Below the pieces are notes generated by a model. It had not been told where the DNA came from, did not search any database, and worked only from the letters and a program-made list of their open reading frames with translations. From assembly GCF_004011695.2 (NCBI RefSeq), contig NC_082416.1, forward strand, positions 1,612,001 to 1,676,000: a stretch of 64,000 bases of DNA. Direction: 5' to 3'. Position 1 is the first letter of the stretch, and every line of letters starts with the position of its first letter. Made by a program: the position numbers and the translations under genes. Below, piece after piece: positions 33,474-44,236 of the stretch. Source of the DNA: Ascochyta rabiei. Taxonomy: Eukaryota; Ascomycota; Dothideomycetes; Pleosporales; Didymellaceae.

Positions 33474-35337
33474 ACGTACCCCACAGGCGAGCCGCTTAAC
33501 AGGCAAGCCGCTCACTTTTGCCAAGCCCCCACCAAACTCCACCCTATTATGGCCCAAAACAACCCAGTTTAGTGCTGTAAAGTGCAGTATGGCCTGTAAT
33601 ACTATTTAGAAACTACTTCTACCTCTTTCTGACACGTTCGCGCGTTGTGTCCTGTCTGATTGCACTGTCTACAGCGTCTTTGGGAGGGCTTACCTCCTTT
33701 AGCGCGCACCTGCTTCTTTGCCTTCTTCCTATTACTACGCGCCCTAAACTCCTTTAGAGTTGTTAATTGCAGGCTATCCTTAACTGTTAGGGTCCCTTCT
33801 GCCTAAACTTGCTTTCTTTTGTGTAATTTTTGTTGTGTAGCTGCCTTATTAGCAGCTTAAAGCTAAGTAATCTCCTGTTGCGCCAACACTAGCTTATGCG
33901 CAATTATTGCTGCCCCTTTTGCTACCTTCTTAAACGCCTCAACTATAGAGGTAGGCGAACTATCTATATACCTCTGAATCCTTGTCTTTACAAGCGTTAA
34001 TTGCAACCTAAGTTTAAGGGTGTTGCTTAGGGTTTGCGACTGCCAGAGCTTGTTGTTAACAGGTAGTAGTGGTGATAGAGTGCGCAACTTCACATTAAGG
34101 GCCGTTATGACCTGGTCTGGGTTAAATAGGACTAATCCAGCACCTTAGAACCCTCCCTAGATGTTCTTAGAAGTAATTGCAGCATTATAGGCGCGTATAA
34201 AGCATAGCAGGAACTCTGTCTTTATAATATAGTTAATCTAGTTATGTATAAGTATTTTGGCTTAGCGCCTATATACCTTCTTTAAAGCAGCAAAACAACC
34301 CACATTAAGGGGCTGTGTGAGGTGTAATAAGTGAGGAAGCAAACAGAGAGCAATAATCTTGTTATCCTTACAGTATTGCTGGAATTTAAGAGAGTTGTAG
34401 CTCTTATAACTATTAATAATAAGTAAACAGTAGGTGCTAATAGTACGCTCCTTTGTATGCCTGTTAAAGTGCTTTAACTAGTTAAGACCAAGCTTGTTGG
34501 TAGTCTAGCTGTTATCAGAGACTCTAATAACCCAGTTGTAAGGCAGATCCTCTTCTTTGTACCAGGCAGAGAGGTAGTAGTAGGCTTTAAAGATAAGGAA
34601 GGCCGGAATAGCCTATCCTTTGGCATTGATGCTTACTATAGCCGTAGCCCACTCTCAGTTGCCTGGCTAGATAGCCTTTGGCCGACCCTGTTGTTCTGAA
34701 GCTGTAACAACTGCTCCTAGGGAGATCTGGCCTATTATGAAGCCTGTCTTGTTAAAGTTGTACGTGTCTTCATCCTAGATGCCATACTTGGCTTTGATGT
34801 TAGCTACCAGGCCAAACCAGCCCTGTAGAACCTCAGAATCCTTACAGAGGGCTCTCTTGTAGTCATACTTGCAATTAAACTTGACTTTAAGCTCTAGGTG
34901 TCGCTTAACAAACGTACTAGGCCAGTTTACGCTAATAGGGCCTAGATTGCGCTTAGCGCGCAAAGAATTGGCTATAGTAGCTACATCTAAGAGCTAAGAA
35001 GAAAATCCTTGCGCATCTAGCTTAAGAACATGCTTAATAATTACCTCCTCCTTATTGTTATCCAGCTTCTGTAAGTTAGCTATAGAATCTGCGCGTGAAG
35101 GTCGTCCTGTGTGTCGGTCGCTTAGTGTCTTTTGAGGGACACTGTAGATAGCTGCAGCGCGTTGCTAAGAGAGATTCGCGTCTTGTTTAAGAGCCTGGAG
35201 CGCAAGCTATATCTAAGCTTCCTTTAACGCGTCTAAATAGTGTTGTTAAGAAGACATTGGTGTAGGAGGAGAAGTTTGGTGGGGGCTTGGCAAAAGTGAG
35301 CGGCTCGCCTGTTAAGCGGCTCGCCTGTAGGGTACGT
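33474..35337 (-). mobile_element. Pogo/Fot-like DNA transposon B
   Basis: 1,864 bp, only 26 bp to the right of element A and in the same orientation. Terminal repeats begin ACGTACCCCACAGGCGAGCC; TA duplications at 33472-33473 and 35338-35339. Minus-strand transposase segments include NWPSTFVKRHLELKVKFNCK (CENP-B/Tc5-like N-terminal part) and a FNKTGFIIG motif with lost acids. Stops throughout; inactive. It differs from A in sequence and terminal motifs, so the pair is not a tandem duplication. Confidence 0.92.
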
Positions 35338-35478
35338 TAACCTTATCCTTTATATCGCTAAACTTATAGTAATACTTAATAAGTTCTATTACATGTGTAA
35401 TTCTAGGGTGTCTGTATAGTAAGTTGTTGTAGTAACCAGCTATTGTTTTATTCTAAAGTTCCTCTAGTACGTCTAATG

Positions 35479-36305
35479 TATGGTGGTAAAAGGGTAGGGA
35501 CTAGGTAGGGGTAGGGTACATCACGTGATGTACCCCTACCCTACCCTACCCCTACCCACGCTAATTCTATGCCAAGAGGGTAGGGGTAGGGTTAGGTCTA
35601 CTTAGGGTAGGGGTATAGGTAGGGTAGGGTCTATATAGGGTAGGGGTAGGGGTAGGGTAGGGTCTACATAGGGTACAGGTAGGGGTTAGGTAGGGGTTAG
35701 GTAGGGGTTGGATAGGGTAGGTGTCAGCGTCCAACTCTTTAACTAAAGCAGTTATTGCAAAACCTTGTACTACAGACATGTAGAGCAAAACAAGCGCTTT
35801 TAAACGGTCTATATACCGTAAGATTCCGATTAAAACTAGAAGAGTTACAGCAGTTGTTGTGTAAATCCTGGGTTGTTACAATGTAGTCCTACGTTACAAC
35901 TGCTCTAGCTCTACCAGTTTTAATTAGAAACTTAGGAATTATGGACATTTTAAAAGCGCTTCCTTCCCTCTACATTTCTGTAGTTTAAGATTTTATAATA
36001 ACTGCTTTAGTTAAAGAGTTACACGCTAAAACCTACAGGCCCTACTTAGACCTACCTCTTCCCTACAGACCCTACCCCAAACCCTACCCTACCCTACCCC
36101 TACCCCTGGTCCGTGCAGACTGTACCCTACCCCTACCCCACACTAGAGGTACCCCTACCCTACCTCTACCTAACGTCTGTGTAGACCGTACCCTACCCCT
36201 ACCCTATGTGGACCCTACCCCTACTCTACCCCTACCTAACGTCCGTGCAGACTGTACCCAACCCCTACCCAACCCTAGGGTACCCCCTACCCTTTTGCCA
36301 GCGTA
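35479..36305. mobile_element. hAT-like fold-back MITE 2
   Basis: 827 bp, perfect 8-bp target duplication gtctaatg (35471-35478 and 36306-36313). The empty site is seen at about 51166 (gtctgatg). Ends TATGGTGGTAAAAGGGTAGG and, inverted, TACGCTGGCAAAAGGGTAGG. G-rich left arm, C-rich right arm, one palindromic core unit (35729-36025) homologous to those of MITE 1. Confidence 0.9.
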
Positions 36306-36734
36306 GTCTAATGTGTTGCGCTGTTTGGTTTATATTTGCATTATATTATTTAGTTACTATAATAGTCTAAGTAACCTATTATTATTAATTCTTAGCATAG
36401 CAAACTAGTTAATTGTTTTTTCTCTAGTAAGGTTGTGTTGTTAACTAAGTACGTTAGCTCTACTGTTATCTTTGCCTAGCGTATACAATATCCTAAATCT
36501 ATATTACCTAAGTATCTTAGACTAATATACTTGTTATTAGTTTAAGACCTTTATAGTTGTAAAGTGTACTAGGTTCTTATAGTTAGTATAGATAGTAAGT
36601 TCTAAGCAACGTTCTACGTACAGTTGCTAATGTTCTAGGGCTAGAATAATTGTAAGTAATTCTTTGTTGTGTATGTTATAGTGTTCTTCTAGTTCTATAA
36701 ACTTACGTAAGTAGTACGCAATAGAATACTGTTA

Positions 36735-37374
36735 CAACGTTAACCACTAAGGCCAAGCTTCTAGCACTGTCTTAAGTAGCTAAGGAAGCGATATTTACCT
36801 CTTAACTATTAAAAGAGCTTTAGGTAACCCTAAGCAATCTAATAATAATAATTAAATATAATAATATACAGATAATACGTCTAGTTACTATAGACGTTGC
36901 TAAGTAATAGACTAAGCTTTAGCATGTTAATATGCACAACTACTAGTTATAATAAGAAGTTAAGTACAAAATAATTCAATTAGAATATATCCTATCTAAT
37001 AACATAATTACAGATAGATTTATAAAGTTGCTGCTAATTAACAAATAGGCTGGCTTTCTTAATTAGTTAGGACTTGTTAAGGGCTAGAAGGGTACATTAA
37101 GGGATATCCTGCTTAAGTAGATGCAAGAGCAACTAGAGGATCTTATGTTAAAGAGTTAATTAACTAGTTTGCGCAGCTTGCAATAGGATTCTAAGCTAAG
37201 GGGGTGTGTTAAATAAAAGGTATTAGAGAAATAGGTTAGGTGATATACCTGCCAAGAAACCGTGCAGGGGCCCCTACTAGAACCTAGATAAGACATAAAT
37301 CACCCTCACATAGAACAACAACAGAAAATCAATCCATTATTATTAACTTATTACCATTACCATCTAATCTGACA
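36735..37374 (+). mobile_element. Copia family-3 3' end with LTR
   Basis: The C-terminal RNase H region of a Copia pol (LTTKAKLLALS, HVNMHNY-type and ITDRFIKLL-type segments, RIP-damaged). It is followed by a purine tract (AAGCTAAGGGGGTG) and a 168-bp LTR at 37207-37374 (TGTTAAAT...ATCTGACA). It is related to Copia 1 and 2 but has a different LTR. The 5' part is absent. Confidence 0.8.
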
Positions 37375-39240
37375 ACAGCAGAGCGTGCTCTAGGCGGCAG
37401 CAGGGCATAGTAAGCAGGTGCTTAACTTAGTTAATAGCATCCTTTAGATTAAGTAAGCTACGCACCTAATATAGATAGAACAACTTACAGTAGTATAGGC
37501 CTAGACTGCCTCTATCTAGTTTATACGCTTAGTTTAGGATTAGAAGGCTAACCCTACAGCAGCTACAAACTGTTAGAGGTAGGCGTTAAGCTAGTTACTG
37601 CTACAACGCCTAGACAACAGCGTGGTAGGTAGGGCAACCTAGGTACTAGGCTTAGTATGGGCACAGGTAGCGTAAGAGGTAGTTAGCTGCTTTGCTGGCG
37701 TAGGGTTAGCTAGGGCTAGGTTAAGGGTAGCCTTATACACCTGCTAGTGCTTATAGTAGGCACCTAATAAGACTGTTATGTTAGAAAGGAAGACCTACAG
37801 GGGCGCTAAGGGGGTAAATCACAGTAGAAGACAGGCTAACACCCCTAGTTAGCCTTATTACTGCCTACACCCTAGGTGCTAGGCGTCTTAACATAGGCGT
37901 TACTAGCGCGCACTAATGTCTTAGCTACTGTTAGTTAGGAATATAGAGCTAGGATAGAGACACATACTTAGATGTACTACTTAATGTTATACTAAGTATA
38001 GTAGAGCTTAGTATTTATAGTAAAGAAGTTATTATTATAAATGTAAGTACGCTTATACTTAGCGCAGGTAGAGTATGTTTTACTAGCGCTAGGAATATAG
38101 TTAGCTGTAGAAGGTTAGTAGGTAAAGAGGCCTATAATAGAAGTAGGACACGTATAAGACTAACTAGTAAAGATAGTAAGAAGGTAGTATAGGCAGCACA
38201 GGATAGTACTAGTAGAGATAGGGACTAGGTCCTTATTATCTAAGTTGCTCTTAACCTTATAGTTGCCTATATAACAGTAGTAAGCTTTCTACATATATAG
38301 TTAGGCCCTACAAATAAATTAGAAACTAAGGAAAAAAATACTAGGGGAATATTTTAGGCAGAGGGGAGGGACTATAGCAGACTACAACCGCCCTCTTTAG
38401 GGGGACTACTAGCTCCTTAGCTAGTGGCCTAGTAGCTATAACTAGAGGTAACAACAGATATAGCAGGTAGGGCGTAAATAAAAAATAAAAAATAGAGTAG
38501 GTGTAATACAGGCAGGTTAGGTAGGAGCGTAGAGTAGTACAGTAGCTAATTTAGGCAGGTGCGCTAAGTAAAACAAAAACAACCTAGGTGCGCGCAGGGA
38601 CTACCCTAGGTAAACTACAGACTAAACTAGTAGCTAACCTACTAAGAGGCGGACCCTTACACAACTATAACCAGCTCTAGGGTTTACCTACTACTAGCGT
38701 CCCTCTAGTCTACGCAAAACGCAGAAAGGACCTAGCAAAATACATTTAGCTAGGGAGAGATAGGGAAAGGAGGTATGTTATAGGCTTAGACCTTGTCTAA
38801 GCCTTAAGTAAGACAGGGCGGTTAAGTGCCCTACAGACATATTAGAAGGACACACAACGTGTTACCTCCTTAAGAGATACAATACTATATCAACCCTTAT
38901 TACATCCTACCCTAAGGCTAGTCTATAACATCTACAATCCCAACTGTTATATTAAACAATAATAGGGACCTGTTTAGTTTGTGGTTAGAAGAGGTCTAAA
39001 TCTAGGGGTATTTAAATGACTAAACAAACTTTGTAATTTTATTTAGAGGCTGTTACTAGCTAGGATATATTTTCAAGTATAATGTAACAACGTAGGATAA
39101 TAGAAGTCTCTAGTAGGTGTAGGTATCCGCTACGAGGTGCATAGGAGCACTAGGATAGTTTACACAGAAAGTTTTTCTATTCTAATAGGTCTTGTATAAA
39201 AAATACTTAAAAACCACTTATCTAGACCTGTTGTACCTTG
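37375..39240. repeat. Unclassified RIP-damaged repeat
   Basis: 1.9 kb of TpA-rich sequence with no terminal repeats or motif I can name. Plus-strand frames with only TAG/TAA-type stops suggest former coding sequence. One stretch around 38750-39030 includes IGLDLV and FVVRRGLNLGVFK before a TGA. Family unknown; not matched elsewhere in the window. Confidence 0.4.
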
Positions 39241-39720
39241 TGCCTTTATACCTATAAATGCCAGGAAGAATCAGAGTGCTGACCAGGAAGTGGGATGGAA
39301 GTGGGATGTAAAAACACTAAGTTGTAGGTGAGTCGGATATGGTTCGTGACGGGAACCTTTGGAAGGACCGGTGCGTTACAGTTTTGTAGCTTTAAAGATA
39401 GAAAAGTCCTTGTATTTATCGATATAAGATAACCCCATGGATATAAAACAAGATAAAGAGTTGGTTATAAATTGGTGCTATTTGTTAAGAACATATACAT
39501 GTAATGAGTGAGTTTTAAAGCTTTAACGAAATTTTTCGAGATTTACATGTTATCTTGAAGGACTTCCCAGAAGCCTTCGCTGATAGTTGAGGGAATCAGG
39601 CCTGAAACAACTGCGAGCTGGAATCTAACTTCCGGCGTAGCTACTAGCAACAAGTAGCCAAAACTTCTTGTGAACTCTTGCATGTTTGGCTCTGCTACAA
39701 TTCCACGGAGCTAGGATGCC
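39241..39720. other. 3' flank of the dioxygenase gene
   Basis: Composition returns to normal here, without RIP signature. Nothing else recognised. Confidence 0.5.
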
Positions 39721-40795
39721 TTAAGGGGCAGGCGTTGGGCTTTCCAGGCTCAAAAGATATGAGAGCTGAGTACTGTTCAAGAATGGAACCTGGGGGCTGG
39801 TCGCAGTAACATTTACACCAAATGTAATGTATCCAATCATACCGTTCGCAACATCAACACCATCTAGAGGTTCTATCTGAATGTTTGGGTTCCAGCCTAC
39901 TTTTGTTGCTTCAGGATAAAGAAGGTCGACCGAATTTGTAGTACGGTTAATTTCTGTGTGTTGGTTGTATGGTGCCATGGCCATGATTTTCTCGGTAATC
40001 TCCTCATCGAAATAGATCTGTCCAGTAGAAGCGAGATTGCTGGCTACGATGGTGCCGTTGTTGCGAACCACCCAATCGGTGTGAGCTTGCACGTGGATAT
40101 GAATCGCGCGACCAACGTAAAAGCCAGGGTAGTTAGTGACCAGCTCTGAGACACCATTGGCGTCAGTTGGCCACATGCCCCGGAGCCAAGTAGAATCGTC
40201 AGTGTGAAGATCTAAGTCAGTGATGTTGGTGATGTTGCGATCCTTGAGAAGCTCCAGGAAGGGGATATTGGGAGAGAGACTCTCAAAAGACGAGTAGCTT
40301 CCAGTGGCGTTGCCTGTGTCAATTAGTCCTGCCTTTCTTCCTAGATTGATTGGTGCAGGGATGCCTACAGTGCCACAAATCAAGCAGAACATCGGGTGCA
40401 GGTTCGCACGTGTTCGTGTCAAGGACACCGATATCAAGATAAAGCGGTATACCAGCCTGATCTTCGCGCATATCCTGCCTAAGCGTTTCCGAACGGGGCC
40501 AATAGTATGGTCCGGGTGTGATATTCGGGTTCATTATGCAGGTATTGTTTTGGATAGCGGAAAAATGAGGTCCCTCCGTGTGGATAGTGACGTTTGAGTT
40601 CCGCGGCATCAGGACGTTTCTTTTCGCTATAGACCTCTTCTTGCGCTCCTGAACAAAGCTACCTGCAGCAGAAGCACATCGCTTCGAGATATGATGATTT
40701 TCGGCAACCTCGCGAGGAGAAAGATGATGCTGGGAATGCGCTGCTGCGGCTAGCGTCAATGTCAAAATAACGATGATTCGGGTCCCAGAAAGCAT
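39721..40795 (-). CDS. Secreted intradiol ring-cleavage dioxygenase
   Basis: Two exons, 40369-40795 and 39721-40313, with a 55-nt intron (40314-40368, donor GTAGGC, acceptor CACAG) that joins DLWH to CNATGSYS. The protein has 339 residues. Residues 1-22 (MLSGTRIIVILTLTLAAAAH) form a signal peptide. The family core begins with NPNITPGPYYW and continues with REDQAGIPLYLDIGVLDTNT, then FYVGRAIHIHV. Likely Fe(III) ligands are a Tyr of GPYY (97/98), Tyr208, His214 and His216, all present. Several N-x-S/T sites fit secretion. Family members cleave catechol rings between the two hydroxyls with O2; secreted fungal forms are linked to aromatic breakdown. The gene is intact although it lies between RIP-damaged blocks. 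Without the intron both halves end at early stops. Confidence 0.88.
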
Positions 40796-41722
40796 CTTGA
40801 ATTTGTTTTGAAATGATGAATGATGAATGATGTGCTTGGGTAGAACAAAGTGTCCTTCAAGATGATTTTAGGAGATATTGCTGGTGTAGCAAGTCTCTTA
40901 TACCTCTGAATTCATAACAATGCATACACTTACTCGTACCTTCGAATTGTCTCCACTACTTAGATTGACACCAGCATCAGTCGGCAAGTATCGGAGACTA
41001 ACGCGCACTTAGTGGTCTCAGCCTAGGTAGGTCAGGTGCTGTAAAGTTCCCAAAACGTTCTAGGGGTGGATCGCAGTCCACTACGCGACTCACTCAAAAC
41101 TCCTATGCCAGGTACCATGATATATAGCCAGCAAGTATACCGACAATAGCGGTCAAGAATGCGTGATTTTACAAATCCAGGGCGGAGTTACAATAATCGT
41201 ACTGCTTTTGTACCAGTTCTGGCAGTCACGCGTGCTTTTATCAGGCACTATATTGCGCTGATTTATCAACATTCTTTCCGCATCGATTTGTAAAATACCA
41301 GCGAGCAGTAAAGTTGTTACACGGAAAATTGTCTATCTAATCACGTTGATTGGTAGTTGATTGTATTTGTACAATATTTTCTTTTTGGCTGTGACAAAAG
41401 TGCCTGAATTTGTGCTAGCAGTTGGCTGGTCTTGCCTTAATCAATAGTATAGATCGAGAGACTATAGTAAGGCTTTGAAACATAAGCTGGACGAAAACCC
41501 TCGGAGGTCCTGGGTGTGTGGAGTTGCAATGATCTGCCGATTGGTACCTCTAATCAAGCATGTCCCTGATTCCACTTCATATCTTTTGTATAAACCTGAT
41601 TCTCTAGTTCTAATGCTATCAATGCTGATCTCAAATTGATGATTACTGAGCGGCAAAGATGCGCCCTATGAATATGAGGTGACAAAGCATGCCTTCTCCG
41701 TGGTAAACTCCGCTCACCGGTA
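40796..41722. other. 5' flank of the dioxygenase gene
   Basis: 0.9 kb of normal composition, presumably the promoter. It contains a 12-bp inverted repeat (ATTTTACAAATC/GATTTGTAAAAT, around 41166 and 41285). No gene recognised. Confidence 0.5.
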
Positions 41723-41880
41723 CCGTGTCCGTACGCGCAACGCCCGAATTCGCGCAACGCCCGGACTCGCGCAACGCCTGAAAACCATCTCAACGCTCAA
41801 AATTAGATGAGTCTGTAGAGCCACCCACAATAGCTATTATTACGAAATATTGTAGCAGAGTAGTAAAGTGGTGTTTGCGA
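41723..41880. repeat. Orphan terminal end of a pogo-type element
   Basis: Begins CCGTGTCCGTACGCGCAACG after a TA, and repeats CGCGCAACGCC three times. The inner part (GAGCCACCCACAATAGCTA at about 41818) matches, inverted, the right end of element D. No partner end was found. Confidence 0.55.
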
Positions 41881-41987
41881 TCAATTAAGCCTATCTATAT
41901 TTATTTGAAAGGGTAACGTTACAGCTCCGGCAGGTGGTGATGGCTGAGGCAGCCGGAGGTGGCGATGGGGGACGACCTCCCCCAATA

Positions 41988-44115
41988 CCATGTCCGTGCG
42001 CGTGATGCACGGATTCGCGTGATGCACGCGATCACCAAAATACACCAATCTCCTTAATACCACAACTTAACGCCATAATGTTAATAGGGGCTGCCCTTGC
42101 AGAGATAGATGCTCTAAAGCTAGGCAAACAATTTACGTATATAGCAGTTACAAAAAAACACAGTATTATAAGATCTATGTTGTTACAAAGGCACTAAGCT
42201 ATTTGCGCAGCTCCTATTAATAAGAATATTAACTAGCAACAGTTAACGCTATAATAGGAGATAGAGCTTGTAAAGTACATAAAATTGCTTACTACCTGTT
42301 ACTTACCACCTACACAAGAGATAATCTAGAATTTTGCGTTACTAATAGCCTAAAATCTAGTCTCTAAGAGCTAGGTTACGTGCTTTATTAATAAGTACTC
42401 TATCTATCTTATCTTGCGTTACTTAACTAAGATAGATTGCTAACGTTACAACGCAGATTCCTATAATTAATACAAGCTCTATTTTAAACTGCTGCTGCAC
42501 AAAATTTCTATATACTTTATTAAGAGTTGCTACATATATAATATAGATAAGAAGCGCTTTATAATTAGGGTTATAGGTAGAATAAAACATGACTTTAGTA
42601 AGCGTATGTAGATAAAGGGAGAGGTTAAATTATCTATCTAAGATAGTAATTAGGATTAGTAGACGCTTATAGCATGAGTATGTGCTAATAGATTAGTAGT
42701 ACTACTAGGCCTTATCTACAAGTCCTCTAAAAACACTATTAAATTAGGCTAGGTAGCTAAAATTAAACTAGGGGTACACTCTGTAATAGTTATATTATCT
42801 GCCTTAGGGTAGTTAAATAGGGATATAGGCCTTGCCTAGCTTAAACAGGTGTTTAACTGCTACACTAAGAACAAGGCACAAAGCTAATAGCAGCTATTAA
42901 TCTTAGATGGCTATGGATTATATGTTACAATAGATTTTATTAACTATTATAACAATAACAGGATACTCCTTACTGTGTTACCTCCTTACTTAACTTAGAC
43001 CCTTTAACTACTTAATATAGTACTGTTTAAACCTCTATTAATAGTATACTTAAAAGCACTCACAATATTAATCTATAAGTCTTAAAATAAGTTATTAATT
43101 ACAAGAGTAGACTTCTTTTAACTATTCTAGTAGGTGTAGGTAAGTAGCTTTACAGAAAAGCTAAGACTTAAGTCCTTTAAGGCAACAGGTATAGAACTAC
43201 TTAAACCTAACATTATCCTCTACTGCTTTGTTAAAACACTAGAGACCTTAGATTTAGATAAGAGCTTATCCTTTATTTACAGTAACAAAGATTAGCTTAA
43301 AATAGAGTTGTTATTGCGGCGTGTTGCTAAAGATTAGGGCAGCAGTAACGCTAAAAAGATAGGATAATTAATCTACCACATCTTAGTTAAAGCCTTACTC
43401 TTCTAACACAAGGTAGATAGCCTTAAAAAGACATTAAAGACGTAGAAGGAGCTTAAGAAGAAGAACAAAACCTTAGATCTATAATAACAGGAGGAATACT
43501 ATAGTAGTGCTGTGTTTTAGTCTCCTTTAAAAGTAAGAGAAGTATACTTCTGTAAAAGGATAAAACAACAAGAGGAGAGAGAGGAGAGACTAAGAAAAGC
43601 GACTAATAAGGAAGTAGCAGCCGCTAAGAAGCTTATTAAGGAGAAGGAGAAGGAGGAGAAGCGTGTAGTGAGAGAGGTAGCCAAGGAGGTGCAAGAGAAG
43701 GAGAAGGCTAAGGCAGTAATCTAAAAAGCTAAACAGTAGGCTAAAAAGTAATGTTAATAACAAGAGCGTAATACTATAAAAGCTACACAACTGTCCTAAG
43801 AGGAGAAGAAAAAAGCTTTATAAGCAACCTAGCTAAAAAAGCGTTAAAAATGTAGTTAAAATAGTAATATTAGTAATAGTAGTCCTGCGGCGCAGCCCCT
43901 ATCTCCTCTACCTAAAACCACAACACATGGCTGCAACGTCAAACTACTAGCAAAATTTAAATAGTATATCTTTTTTGCAAGCAATTAATTACTATAACAC
44001 CTTAGTTTCTTGTGATAGTAGCTGTTGTGGGTGGCTCAATAGCCTCACCCTGTTTTGGTGTGATTTGGTGCTGTCGTGCATTACGCGAATCCGTGCATCA
44101 CGCGCACAGACATAA
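41988..44115 (+). mobile_element. Pogo-like DNA transposon D
   Basis: 2,128 bp. Ends CCATGTCCGTGCGCGTGATG and, inverted, TTATGTCTGTGCGCGTGATG; TA on both sides (41986-41987 and 44116-44117). A plus-strand transposase relic shows LLILDGYGLYVTIDFIN (second Asp kept) and LLTVLPPYL before a damaged third-Asp region. The C-terminal third is Lys/Glu-rich and coiled-coil-like (about 43430-43860). Many TAG/TAA stops; inactive. It belongs to a different pogo subgroup from the 1.85-kb elements. Confidence 0.8.
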
Positions 44116-44236
44116 TATCACCAGTACTGTATCCATGCGCGCAATGCGCAGATTCGCGCAATGCGCGCATTTTACTAGTAAAAACACAAAAAAGTCTAAT
44201 CTTTAAAGCTAAATATCTCTTCTAATAGAGGAGAAA

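Larger units (their letters stand above)
31548..36734 (-). mobile_element. Gypsy family-2 pol fragment, shattered by three insertions
   Basis: Pieces at 31548-31585, 33448-33473, 35338-35478 and 36306-36734 line up in order with 50958-51422 and 54524-54595 of the other family-2 copy (minus strand, integrase to RNase H region). They are separated by pogo elements A and B and by the second hAT-like MITE. The uninterrupted copy proves each insertion and its target duplication. Confidence 0.85.

Noticed and set aside
31586..35337. Elements A and B as a tandem duplication
   Set aside because: Each has its own TA duplication, different terminal motifs and diverged coding sequence.
30454..36305. 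CRISPR-like or satellite array
   Set aside because: No regular repeat-spacer pattern; the repeats are explained by inverted arms and palindromic cores.
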